Shown: in pieces, positions 7,753 through 16,411 of the stretch
Position numbering within the stretch: the first letter of the stretch is position 1
Layout of the letters: each line of letters starts with the position of its first letter
DNA from: an uncultured Lachnospiraceae bacterium
Lineage (GTDB): Bacteria > Bacillota > Clostridia > Lachnospirales > Lachnospiraceae
DNA: 64,000 bases
Assembly: GCA_947626795.1 (NCBI GenBank)
Contig: CANQTH010000004.1
Coordinates: 1-64,000 of the forward strand
Direction of reading: 5' to 3'
The notes under the pieces: generated by a model
What the model saw: only the letters and a program-made list of their open reading frames with translations
The model's database searches: none
What the model was told of the DNA's origin: nothing
Translations under genes and position numbers: made by a program

Positions 7753-9237
7753 TCAGATCTTCAAAAAGCCCTTCACGGCCTCCTGCATCTGATCCGCCTC
7801 GCAGACTGCCGTATGGACGACCGGAGCCGTGCGGATCTCTTCCACCGCCTGCGGGGCCTTTACCTTCGAGATCGCCTCCAATTCGTCGATCAGCTCAAAA
7901 TCCGGCTTATCGCCGTATTTTTTCGGATCGATCGCGGACATGACGCTCTTCGTGAACTTGTAAGGGCTTGCCGTGGAGACGATGACCGTCTTCGTCAGAT
8001 CTTTGGTCTCTTTCTTGTATTTCTCATAAACGGCCGCCGCCACCGCCGTATGCGTGTCGATCACATAGCCGGACTCCTGGTAAATCTTTCGGATCGCCTC
8101 CGCCGTCTCTTCCTCGCTGGCGTAATTCCCGTAAAAATCCGCCAACTGCCGACGCATCCCTTCCGTGATCTCGTACCGCCCCGTTTCCTGCAGCGAGCGC
8201 ATCAGGGCGGCGTTCGCCTGCGCGTCGTCTCCCGCGATGCGGTAGATCAGCCGCTCCAGGTTGCTGGAGACGAGGATATCCATCGAAGGGGACGACGTCA
8301 GGATAAATTCCCGGTTCTTGTCATATGTACCCGTCGAGAAGAAGTCGTACAGCACCTTGTTCTCATTGGACGCGCAGATCAGCTTCGCGATGGGGACGCC
8401 CATGTTCTTCGCATAAAACGCAGCCAGAATGTTCCCGAAATTCCCGGTCGGGACAACGACGTTGATCTTCTCCCCCTCCCGGATATCGCCGGACTTGATC
8501 ATCCTGGCATAAGCGTAGGCATAATACGCCACCTGCGGGACAAGGCGGCCGATATTGATCGAATTTGCCGACGAGAACTGATAGCCCGCGTCCGCCATCT
8601 CCTTCGCCAACTCTGCATCGGAAAACATCTGCTTCACCCCGGCCTGCGCCTGGTCGAAATTCCCGTTGATCCCCACGACGAAGGTATTCGCCCCCTTCTG
8701 CGTCACCATCTGCCGCTTCTGGATGGGGCTTACGCCGTCTTTCGGATAGAACACGACGATCTTCGTCCCCTCCACGTCCGCGAAGCCCGCCAGGGCCGCT
8801 TTCCCGGTATCGCCGGACGTGGCCGTCAGGATGACGATCTCGTTCCCCACGTTATTCTTCCTCGCCGCCGTCGTCAAGAGGTGCGGGAGGATCGAAAGCG
8901 CCATGTCCTTGAACGCGATCGTCCTGCCGTGGAACAATTCCAGGTAATAAGCCCCCTGCGCAGCCACAAGCGGCGCGATCTCCTCCGTGTCGAATTTCTC
9001 ATCATAGGCGTTCCGGATGCACGCTTTCAGCTCTTCCTCCGTATAATCCGTAAGGAACAGCTTCATGACCTCGTACGCCGTCTCCTGGTATGTCATCCCC
9101 GCCAGCTTCCCGACCGGGACGTCCAGCTTCGGGATCTGCTCCGGCACAAACAGCCCGCCGTCTGACGCGAGGCCCTGCATCACCGCCTGGGAGGCCGTCG
9201 CTTTCTCTTCCTGATTCCTTGTGCTTACATATAACAT
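7753..9237 (-). CDS. thrC: Threonine synthase
   Basis: 494 residues from the start MLYVSTRNQE, chosen because AAAGGATGG lies upstream; the open frame extends 28 codons further without such a site. A PLP enzyme converting O-phosphohomoserine to threonine. The PLP lysine is Lys110 in IAFKDMA, and the phosphate-binding loop TSGDTGKA is at 140-147. The N-terminal region (ASDGGLFVP) and the length fit the bacterial/fungal long-type enzyme. Gene neighbours are not other Thr pathway genes. It follows a SleB-like hydrolase gene by 92 bp on the same strand. It ends in the strong terminator at 7692-7744. Confidence 0.96.
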   Translation of the reverse strand: MLYVSTRNQEEKATASQAVMQGLASDGGLFVPEQIPKLDVPVGKLAGMTYQETAYEVMKLFLTDYTEEELKACIRNAYDEKFDTEEIAPLVAAQGAYYLELFHGRTIAFKDMALSILPHLLTTAARKNNVGNEIVILTATSGDTGKAALAGFADVEGTKIVVFYPKDGVSPIQKRQMVTQKGANTFVVGINGNFDQAQAGVKQMFSDAELAKEMADAGYQFSSANSINIGRLVPQVAYYAYAYARMIKSGDIREGEKINVVVPTGNFGNILAAFYAKNMGVPIAKLICASNENKVLYDFFSTGTYDKNREFILTSSPSMDILVSSNLERLIYRIAGDDAQANAALMRSLQETGRYEITEGMRRQLADFYGNYASEEETAEAIRKIYQESGYVIDTHTAVAAAVYEKYKKETKDLTKTVIVSTASPYKFTKSVMSAIDPKKYGDKPDFELIDELEAISKVKAPQAVEEIRTAPVVHTAVCEADQMQEAVKGFLKI

Positions 9238-9329
9238 AGTATTTCCCATCCTTTGCTTCTTCGTATGATGTCCCGCGTCCGGAACACACTCAATTATAGA
9301 ATCTTTCCGGGATTCTGTCAATCATCCAT

Positions 9330-10133
9330 TTATGGAAGGGCGTAAAATTCATGCCCGCCGTACTGGAAGAGCCATTTCAAGTTCCGGTCGAACCACGCCA
9401 TGTCATACGGGTCCGCTTTGCTCCTGGCCGAAAAGAACAGCGCGCCCTGCGAATAATCTTCGCCATGCAGGGCCTTCTCCACCGCCTCTACCGTCCCTTC
9501 CGTCACCTCGACCGTATAATACCTGCCGTCCGCCGTCGGAGAGAACTGCGCCCGCCCCGCGACGCGCTCAAAGACCACACCGTACACCGTTGAGGCGAAC
9601 CCGTCGGAAAGGACCCGGTTCAGCACAACTTCCGCCACTAAGCGCTTTCCCGTCTCATCCTCGCCCCCGGCCTCCGCCTGCACGATCCGGCAAAGAGCCT
9701 CATAATCCTCCGGCGAGACCTGGATCTCCCCGTAACGGTTCACCGGGTCTTTCCGCACCTCGCTGTACATCGTCTCCACGCTCGCGCAGACCTCCGTCTG
9801 CTCGATCTTCCGCAGCTTTTCCCTGCTCTCCCGGATCAGCCTCTCCTGATCCCCGTCCAGGACGTTTTTGCAGACCAGAGCGAAATTCCCGCCCGCGAGC
9901 GCGTTCGACTGCCAGGGATTTTCCCCCGCGCTCTCCCCGTCCTCCCGCCGGAAGCTCAAGCACTCTTCCGCCGCCCAAAATCTCCCTCTGTCCCCTAAGC
10001 CATGCACATTCAGGGAAATCAAGGCAAATATGGAAAATCCCGACATCAGGACGGCGCAGTCCCGGCAAGCCCTTTTCGCCCGATCCTGGATGCCGCCATA
10101 TAAGTTCTTGAAAAAATTCTGAATCGCTAACAT
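9330..10133 (-). CDS. SleB/CwlJ-type cell wall hydrolase
   Basis: 267 residues from ATG at 10133; an alternative ATG six codons upstream overlaps the AGAGGAAGG that serves this one. One membrane helix lies near residues 27-45. A linker follows, then the SleB-type catalytic domain in the last 115 residues. It shows IVQAEAGGEDETGK with the candidate catalytic Glu, then VLNRV, QFSP, ALFF and GGHEFY. Family members cleave spore cortex or vegetative peptidoglycan as lytic transglycosylases. The membrane anchor rather than a cleavable signal suggests it acts from the outer face of the membrane. Substrate and timing (germination or growth) cannot be told from sequence. Confidence 0.85.
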   Translation of the reverse strand: MLAIQNFFKNLYGGIQDRAKRACRDCAVLMSGFSIFALISLNVHGLGDRGRFWAAEECLSFRREDGESAGENPWQSNALAGGNFALVCKNVLDGDQERLIRESREKLRKIEQTEVCASVETMYSEVRKDPVNRYGEIQVSPEDYEALCRIVQAEAGGEDETGKRLVAEVVLNRVLSDGFASTVYGVVFERVAGRAQFSPTADGRYYTVEVTEGTVEAVEKALHGEDYSQGALFFSARSKADPYDMAWFDRNLKWLFQYGGHEFYALP

Positions 10134-10154
10134 AACCTTCCTCTTTTCCAAAAC

Positions 10155-10182
10155 TTGCGTTTCTTCATTTTTATGATATACT
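10155..10182 (+). promoter_or_regulatory. Candidate promoter for the AP2-like gene
   Basis: TTGCGT (10155-10160), a 16-bp spacer and an extended -10 TGATATACT ending at 10182. It lies 58 bp before the start codon. Confidence 0.45.
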
Positions 10183-10239
10183 TATTTTGTATTTTTTTGA
10201 GCAAATCATACATCGACAGTAGAAAATGCGGAGGATCCC

Positions 10240-11043
10240 ATGCTGCCAGGCGTTTATGCTGCACATAAGAAAAACGGGGAACTTTATTACCGTTCCAGCG
10301 TCACTTACCAGAACAAACATATTTCCCTTGGAAGCTTTCCGGACGAAGCGCAGGCGAACTGCGCTTATCTGGATGCCCTCCGCCTGCTGAAAGACGCTTC
10401 CGTCTCCCTTGCGGACGTTTTTTCACTACCGACTATTTTAAGTTTTGGGAAAGTGATTTCTTTGTTGAATTTTCGGGATAACAAGATATATTTTAAAAAT
10501 CCTATTTATTTAAAGCATAATTATTTCATATACTATATTTCCCGGACAGACGAGCTGAAATTCGATATCGACGATCTTTTCTACTATTCCAGCCACAAGA
10601 TCATGCGCCGCAAAGGGCATCTTTTTGTCAACGATTACGGAATGCAGATCAATATCCTTTCCCGCTACGGCATCAAAAACTACGCCGTCGCCGGGCGCGA
10701 CTACTACTTTGCCAACGACGACCCGACCGATTTCCGCTATTCCAATATCATCATCGTCAATCCCTACTACGGCGTAACGAAAACAACGGCGAACGGGCGG
10801 GACTCCTACAAGGTTCAGATCCACATCAACGGAAATTACACGATCGGCTCTTATGCCATGGAAGAACAGGCCGCCATCGCCTATAACAAGGCGGTGGACC
10901 TGGCGAAAGAACATGGCGTCTCAAAAAACTTCCAAACCAATTACATCGAGCGGTACTCCCCCAGGGAGTATGCCGAGCTTTACCGCCAGACGGAACTGTC
11001 CGAAAAGTACACTGATTATTTAAAATACTTTTTAAAAAATTGA
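10240..11043 (+). CDS. AP2-like DNA-binding protein related to HNH homing endonucleases
   Basis: 267 residues. Two AP2-like modules are visible. The first is residues 3-50 (PGVYAAHKKNGELYYR, then LGSFPDEAQANCAYLDAL). The second is 176-232 (YYGV, YKVQIHINGNYTIGSY, EEQAAIAYNKAVDLA). The middle (about 105-175) follows the layout of HNH endonucleases that carry AP2 domains. However, where those have a His-Arg segment and a D-H-I-N-G-D motif, this has INILSRYG and YYFANDD. The catalytic His is therefore missing, while the downstream S-N-I-I-I-V remains. The likely role is non-catalytic DNA binding, perhaps a regulator derived from a selfish endonuclease. Parts of the gene (10440-10560) and its 3' flank are far more AT-rich than neighbours, which hints at transfer. 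The GGAGG site upstream supports the start. Confidence 0.7.
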   Translation: MLPGVYAAHKKNGELYYRSSVTYQNKHISLGSFPDEAQANCAYLDALRLLKDASVSLADVFSLPTILSFGKVISLLNFRDNKIYFKNPIYLKHNYFIYYISRTDELKFDIDDLFYYSSHKIMRRKGHLFVNDYGMQINILSRYGIKNYAVAGRDYYFANDDPTDFRYSNIIIVNPYYGVTKTTANGRDSYKVQIHINGNYTIGSYAMEEQAAIAYNKAVDLAKEHGVSKNFQTNYIERYSPREYAELYRQTELSEKYTDYLKYFLKN

Positions 11044-11386
11044 TTAAGCCTTGCTATTCTGCTATTATATCTTTTTATTTATTTTTACTATAATCGTGAT
11101 ATATTTATTAAATAAAGATTTATATTTTATATTCTTTGCGTTTTATAAGTATCACTTATTACTAAATTATAATCTCTCTATAATTTAATTACATTTTAAT
11201 TAAGTTTTGTTTTATTTTTTCATTCCAATTTTTTGCTTTTCGAGATTGTTGTAGATTTTGGGAGATTTTACCGAAGTCCAGCCTGGTGGGATCCGGCCAC
11301 ACACGGCGCTTTTTCAGTCCAAAAATCGAATTTCCCAATACAAAAAACAATCTCTTAGATCGAATCCAGGCATTTTTTACAACGCA

Positions 11387-11457
11387 AAAGGGCAGCCGTG
11401 CGGATCCTGGATGCGCCTTCCATTTTGCATCGAATCCTGCACGGCTGCCCTTTTTTT
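11387..11457. terminator. Long-stem terminator between convergent genes
   Basis: AAAGGGCAGCCGTGC and its complement form a 15-bp stem around a loop of about 40 bases. It is followed on the plus strand by seven T residues and flanked by A residues on the other side. It lies between the AP2-like gene and the convergent leuD and could serve both. Confidence 0.8.
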
Positions 11458-11523
11458 GCAACTATTCAGCCTTCTGCTTCCTAGCTGGTTATCTTCTCTT
11501 CCATTATTTCCTTCGCTTTTCCC

Positions 11524-11554
11524 GTAACAAAGAACCCGGAGGCGGGACTGTTAC
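11524..11554. repeat. Short copy of the GTAACA...TGTTAC palindrome
   Basis: GTAACA and TGTTAC flank an inner CCCG/CGGG stem. This is a minimal form of the palindromic element dispersed through the window, here just downstream of leuD. Confidence 0.55.
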
Positions 11555-11597
11555 GGCCCAAATCTCACATCCAGGCCCGCAAGCGAGCCTGGAACGA

Positions 11598-12110
11598 TCA
11601 GCGGCTTTCGCCCGCCTCTTCCTTCTGCTTTTGATTGATATAATTGACTAATCCTTCGGCTCGGATAATCTTCTGCATAAATTCCGGGAACGCCTGCCCC
11701 TGGAACGTCGTCCCTTTCGTCTTGTTCGTGATGATCCCGCTGTCGAAATCCACTTCTACCTCGTCCCCGTCAGCAATCCCCTTGGACGCTTCCTTGCATT
11801 CGATGATCGGCAGCCCGATGTTGATCGCGTTCCGGTAAAAGATCCGCGCGAACGTCTCCGCGATCACACAGCTTACGCCCGCCGCCTTGATCGCGATCGG
11901 CGCGTGTTCCCGCGACGAGCCGCACCCAAAATTCTTGTCGGCCACGATCAGGTCGCCCGCTTTTACCTTATGCACAAATTCCTTGTCAATATCTTCCATG
12001 CAATGCTGCGCCAATTCCTTCGGGTCGGAAGAATTTAAGTACCTTGCCGGGATAATGACGTCCGTATCCACATTGTCTCCATATTTAAAAACTGTTCCGC
12101 TGGCTTTCAT
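11598..12110 (-). CDS. leuD: 3-Isopropylmalate dehydratase small subunit
   Basis: 170 residues, the short LeuD form that pairs with a roughly 420-residue LeuC. It forms the swivelling domain of the heterodimer that isomerises 2-isopropylmalate to 3-isopropylmalate in leucine synthesis. Recognisable segments are the N-terminal [13 protein letters not shown] (about 10-24), [10 protein letters not shown] (about 62-71) for substrate recognition, and [15 protein letters not shown]. It starts 9 bp after leuC with a strong AGGAGG, so the two are cotranscribed and produced in parallel. Leucine-pathway neighbours leuA and leuB are absent from the window. Confidence 0.96.
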   Translation of the reverse strand: MKASGTVFKYGDNVDTDVIIPARYLNSSDPKELAQHCMEDIDKEFVHKVKAGDLIVADKNFGCGSSREHAPIAIKAAGVSCVIAETFARIFYRNAINIGLPIIECKEASKGIADGDEVEVDFDSGIITNKTKGTTFQGQAFPEFMQKIIRAEGLVNYINQKQKEEAGESR

Positions 12111-12119
12111 CTCTTCCTC

Positions 12120-13376
12120 CTATTCCTCCGGCGCTGAAATCTTTCCGGTGATCGCGCTGGCTGCTGCTACTGCTGGGCTTGCAAGGTACACTTCCGACTC
12201 CACATGCCCCATGCGCCCTACAAAGTTACGGTTGGTCGTGGAAACGCAGCGTTCCCCTTCCGCCAGGATCCCCATGTATCCGCCTAAGCACGGACCGCAG
12301 GTAGGCGCGCTGACGACCGCGCCCGCCTCGACGAACGTGCGCAAAAGCCCCTCTTCCATCGCTTCCAAATAAATCCTCTGGGTAGCCGGGATCACGATGC
12401 AGCGGATCCCCTTCGCGACTTTCTTCCCTTTCAAGATCTTCGCCGCGATCCGCAGATCGTCCAGGCGCCCGTTCGTGCAGGAGCCGATCACGACCTGGTC
12501 GATCGCCACATCCCCAACCTCGTCGATCGTCTTTGTGTTTTCCGGGAGATGCGGGAATGCCACGGTTGGCTTTAACTCGCTTAAGTCGATCGTATACGTC
12601 TCGTCGTATTCCGCGTCCTCATCCGCCTCATATACCTTATATTCCCGTTTGGAATGTCCTTTTAGATAAGCGGCCGCAATCTCGTCCACCGGAAAGATCC
12701 CATTCTTCCCGCCTGCCTCGATCGCCATGTTCGCGATCGTGAAACGGTCGTCCATGGACAGGTTCTTAATCCCGTCCCCGGTAAATTCCATCGACTTGTA
12801 CAGCGCGCCGTCCACACCGATCATGCCGATGATGTGCAAGATCACGTCTTTCCCGCTGACCCATTTTGAAGGCTTCCCGACGATATTGAACTTGATCGCG
12901 GACGGCACCTTGAACCACGCTTTCCCCGTCGCCATGCCCGCCGCCATGTCCGTGCTTCCCACGCCTGTGGAAAATGCGCCGAGCGCGCCGTATGTGCAGG
13001 TATGAGAGTCCGCGCCGATGATCACGTCCCCCGCCACGGTAAGCCCTTTCTCCGGGAGGAGCGCATGCTCGATCCCCATCTCGCCCACGTCGAAATAATT
13101 GCTGATCTCGTGCCTGCAGGCAAATTCGCGGACGCATTTGCAGTGCTGCGCGGATTTGATGTCCTTGTTTGGCACGAAATGATCCATGACCAGGGCGATC
13201 TTATCTTTATGGAACACCCCGTCCGTGGCAAACTTATCCATCTCATGGATCGCAACGGGCGTGGTGATGTCGTTCCCCAGGACTAAATCCAGGTCTGCTT
13301 CGATCAACTGCCCCGCCTTCACCTCCGGAAGGCCCGCCGCCGCAGCCAGAATCTTCTGCGTCATTGTCATTCCCAT
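12120..13376 (-). CDS. leuC: 3-Isopropylmalate dehydratase large subunit
   Basis: 418 residues from ATG at 13376, chosen for the AAGGAGG before it; the open frame extends 17 codons further. It belongs to the aconitase superfamily and carries the [4Fe-4S] cluster. Cluster ligands are in GSCTNGR (about 300) and PTCGPCLGG (about 360), and the [14 protein letters not shown] segment is near 115-128. The length matches the short clostridial/archaeal-type LeuC rather than the 470-residue enterobacterial form. It is transcribed away from a LysR-type regulator gene with 176 bp between starts, which suggests that regulator controls leuCD. Confidence 0.96.
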   Translation of the reverse strand: MGMTMTQKILAAAAGLPEVKAGQLIEADLDLVLGNDITTPVAIHEMDKFATDGVFHKDKIALVMDHFVPNKDIKSAQHCKCVREFACRHEISNYFDVGEMGIEHALLPEKGLTVAGDVIIGADSHTCTYGALGAFSTGVGSTDMAAGMATGKAWFKVPSAIKFNIVGKPSKWVSGKDVILHIIGMIGVDGALYKSMEFTGDGIKNLSMDDRFTIANMAIEAGGKNGIFPVDEIAAAYLKGHSKREYKVYEADEDAEYDETYTIDLSELKPTVAFPHLPENTKTIDEVGDVAIDQVVIGSCTNGRLDDLRIAAKILKGKKVAKGIRCIVIPATQRIYLEAMEEGLLRTFVEAGAVVSAPTCGPCLGGYMGILAEGERCVSTTNRNFVGRMGHVESEVYLASPAVAAASAITGKISAPEE

Positions 13377-13397
13377 CTTCGTTCCTCCTTTTTTCTT

Positions 13398-13441
13398 GTA
13401 ACAGCTCAGCCTTGCGGCTTGCAACAATTCAGCCTTCGGCT
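13398..13441. repeat. Two short palindromic repeat copies in the leuC leader
   Basis: GTAACAGCTCAGCCTTGCGG and, immediately after, CAACAATTCAGCCTTCGGCT. Each matches the left arm of the dispersed palindrome seen in full at 35026-35342. They sit between the leuC start and its likely promoter, in the untranslated leader. Confidence 0.6.
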
Positions 13442-13457
13442 TCGCATTTCTTTCTTC

Positions 13458-13487
13458 TTGCTATTTTAGCATAAGGCATAGTATAAT
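13458..13487 (+). promoter_or_regulatory. Promoter of the divergent LysR gene
   Basis: TTGCTA (13458-13463), an 18-bp spacer and TATAAT (13482-13487). It lies 66 bp before the regulator's start codon and overlaps the region expected to hold the opposing leuC promoter. Confidence 0.5.
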
Positions 13488-13493
13488 AGAAAT

Positions 13494-13508
13494 ACATATT
13501 AAATATGT
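13494..13508. promoter_or_regulatory. Candidate LysR operator in the leuC-lysR spacer
   Basis: ACATATTAAATATGT is a 7-bp perfect inverted repeat around one base and fits the T-N11-A pattern of LysR-type sites. It sits between the divergent leuC and lysR genes. Confidence 0.5.
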
Positions 13509-13552
13509 TTATTATAAAATTTAGTTATAGAACACCCCGAAAGGAGCCTCTT

Positions 13553-14449
13553 ATGGAACAGAATCTTTCCTCTTACCGGATCTTTTACGCGGTCGCCACG
13601 ACCGGGAACATCTCCAAGACGGCCAAGGAACTCTACATCAGCCAGCCCGCCATCAGCAAATCCATCCAAAAGCTGGAGGAAAGCGTGGGCGTGAAGCTGT
13701 TCAACCGCAGCTCGCGCGGCGTCACGCTCACTTCGGAAGGGGAGCTGCTCTACGCGCACGTAAAATCCGCGTTTGAGACGCTCATCGCCGGAGAAGAGAA
13801 GCTGCGCCGCTTCGTCGCGTTGGGCGTCGGGAACCTGACCATCGGGGCAAGCTCCACGCTGTGCAAATATGTGCTGCTCCCTTATCTCAAGGGCTTCATC
13901 AAAAAATACCCGCACATCAACATCTCCATCGCCTGCCATTCCAGCCGCCATACCCTCAAGCTCTTAGAAGAGGGCAAGCTGGACATCGGCCTGGTCGGGA
14001 AGCCGGACGTGTTAAGGAACATCGCGTTCTACCCGCTGCGCACGATCGAGGATATCTTCGTCGCCACGCAGGATTACCTGCACAACTTAAAGATCCGCGG
14101 CATCGACCGACAGCATATCCTGCAAAACTCCACGCTCCTGCTGCTCGATCCGGAAAACATGACGCGCCAATACGTTGACGACTATCTCCAGGTCGGCCGC
14201 ATGGCGATCCAGGACACGATCGAAGTCTCCAACATGGACCTGCTCATTGAAATGGCAAAAGTCGGCCTTGGGGTCGGCTGCGTCATCCGGGATTTTGTGC
14301 AAAACGAGCTGAAAAGCGGCGCGCTGCTGGAAATCCCCTTAAAGACCCCCATCCCCAAGCGGGAGATCGGCTTCGCCTATCATAAAGGCGCCAAGACATC
14401 AAAGCCGCTGGAGCATTTCATGCATTTTTACGAGGCATACGGCTCTTGA
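13553..14449 (+). CDS. LysR-family transcriptional regulator, probable leuCD regulator
   Basis: 298 residues from ATG at 13553, preceded by AAAGGAG; the open frame could begin 16 codons earlier without such a site. The N-terminal winged helix-turn-helix is at 1-60 (TTGNISKTAKELYISQPAISKSIQKLEE, split by the usual turn). A LysR substrate-binding domain follows at about 90-295. Divergent orientation from leuC is the classic arrangement for a LysR protein and its target operon. The palindrome at 13494-13508 is a candidate site. The co-inducer, perhaps a leucine-pathway intermediate, is inferred from context only. Confidence 0.88.
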   Translation: MEQNLSSYRIFYAVATTGNISKTAKELYISQPAISKSIQKLEESVGVKLFNRSSRGVTLTSEGELLYAHVKSAFETLIAGEEKLRRFVALGVGNLTIGASSTLCKYVLLPYLKGFIKKYPHINISIACHSSRHTLKLLEEGKLDIGLVGKPDVLRNIAFYPLRTIEDIFVATQDYLHNLKIRGIDRQHILQNSTLLLLDPENMTRQYVDDYLQVGRMAIQDTIEVSNMDLLIEMAKVGLGVGCVIRDFVQNELKSGALLEIPLKTPIPKREIGFAYHKGAKTSKPLEHFMHFYEAYGS

Positions 14450-14582
14450 CAGCGATCGCGTTTCCCGCAGCCTGCGGCTTCCAAACGGCTGGTTCCCAAA
14501 AAGAGGAAAACGCTTCCTGGAATCGCTGCCCACGTTGGGCTACGCCGCGCTCCCAAACATCTGGTTCCCAAAAAGAAGAAAA

Positions 14583-14613
14583 CCCCCTGGCGGACAATCT
14601 GCCTGACAGGGGG
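14583..14613 (-). terminator. ilvC terminator
   Basis: CCCCCTG and CAGGGGG close a stem with a further GGC/GCC pair inside. On the minus strand it is followed by TTTTCTTCTTTTT. It lies 28 bp beyond the ilvC stop codon. Confidence 0.75.
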
Positions 14614-14640
14614 TATCCAAAAATCCGATCAGCCATTCGA

Positions 14641-15672
<1,032 letters not shown>

Positions 15673-15725
15673 CTACATATATATTTATAAAAATTCGTTA
15701 AGGAATTTTTATGTCAACCCAATGG

Positions 15726-16226
15726 TCACTCGAACATCCTGACGTCGGACGAGCCTCTTGTCAGCCCCGTGATCCCGGTCCGCGCAAGCTCCAGGATCTC
15801 GTAGCCCTCCAAAAGCTCCAAAAACGCGTCCAGCTTGCTCTGGCTCCCGATCAGCTCGATCATCATGGAATCATTCGTCACATCCACGATCTTCGTCTTA
15901 AAGATCTCCGCCAGGGAGATCACCGCCTGCCGCTCCGTGCTTTTGACGCGTATCTTGATCAGGATCAATTCGCGGCACACGGAATTGCCGCTCTCCAGCT
16001 TCTTGATGTCCACGACGTCTTCGAGCTTCGCGAGCTGCTTCTCGATCTGCTCTAAGATCAGCTCGTCGCCGCTTGAGACGATCGTGATCCTGGTAAACCT
16101 TGGATCCGCCGTCACGCCCGCCGATATGCTGTCGATGTTGTAGCCCCTCCGGCTGAACAGCCCGGACACATGGCTAAGCACATTCGGCGTGTTCTCAACC
16201 AAGATAGATAATGCTTGTCTTCCCAT
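15726..16226 (-). CDS. ilvN: Acetolactate synthase small (regulatory) subunit
   Basis: 166 residues. The N-terminal ACT domain (ALSILVENTPNVLSHVSGLF, then RRGYNIDSISAG) binds valine for feedback inhibition; the C-terminal half completes the regulatory fold. It activates the catalytic subunit IlvB, which is not encoded here. That is unusual, because ilvB normally precedes ilvN. The ribosome-binding site is mediocre (GGCAGG). A long leader carrying a 19-bp repeat array separates it from a good promoter at 16384-16411, which suggests expression is controlled in the leader. Confidence 0.94.
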   Translation of the reverse strand: MGRQALSILVENTPNVLSHVSGLFSRRGYNIDSISAGVTADPRFTRITIVSSGDELILEQIEKQLAKLEDVVDIKKLESGNSVCRELILIKIRVKSTERQAVISLAEIFKTKIVDVTNDSMMIELIGSQSKLDAFLELLEGYEILELARTGITGLTRGSSDVRMFE

Positions 16227-16247
16227 GACTGAAACCTGCCTTCTTCC

Positions 16248-16376
16248 TTCTTAATGCTTCCGCGGCCATAACATACTTCCGCGATCATGATATGCTTCCG
16301 CGGCCACAATATGCTTCTATAGCCATCGCGCGCTTCCGCAACATATACTTCCACAGCCATCGCGTGCTCCCGTAAC
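16248..16376 (-). repeat. Array of about seven degenerate 19-bp repeats in the ilvN leader
   Basis: Units of the form CAT-N3-ATGCTTCCGCGGC (plus-strand reading) start at about 16248, 16267, 16286, 16305, 16324, 16343 (shortened to 15 bp) and 16358. They abut each other with no spacers. The period is not a multiple of three, so the array is not protein-coding. It fills the space between the promoter and the ilvN start codon. Confidence 0.8.
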
Positions 16377-16383
16377 CATAATA

Positions 16384-16411
16384 AGTTTAGCATATTAAAG
16401 CGGTTTGTCAA
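16384..16411 (-). promoter_or_regulatory. Promoter of ilvN-ilvC
   Basis: Minus-strand TTGACA (16406-16411), a 16-bp spacer and TAAACT (16384-16389), directly upstream of the 19-bp repeat array. Confidence 0.6.

Larger units (their letters stand above)
11044..11597. other. AT-rich intergenic region with hairpin and repeat
   Basis: This 554-bp gap starts with about 200 bp of very AT-rich DNA after the AP2-like gene. It then contains the strong hairpin at 11387-11457 and a repeat copy at 11524-11554. A 90-codon minus-strand open frame (11189-11461) runs from inside the hairpin; it looks like a by-product of the repeat rather than a gene. Confidence 0.6.

Noticed and set aside
7669-9165. A 498-codon plus-strand open frame opposite thrC
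   Set aside because: Arg/His/Leu-rich antisense frame typical of GC-rich genes; thrC on the other strand is certain.
9238-9329. T-box or other riboswitch upstream of thrC
   Set aside because: The gap is only 92 bp and shows none of the conserved T-box segments; leuC, ilvN and proB leaders also show none.
11189-11461. A 90-codon minus-strand open frame
   Set aside because: Begins within a terminator hairpin, has no ribosome-binding site, and looks like translation of a structured intergenic element.
16248-16376. CRISPR array
   Set aside because: The 19-bp units abut without spacers, are degenerate, and no cas gene is nearby.
16112-16411. An ilv leader peptide read across the 19-bp repeats
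   Set aside because: Frame drifts through the repeats, is not enriched for Ile, Leu or Val, and lacks a clear attenuator hairpin.
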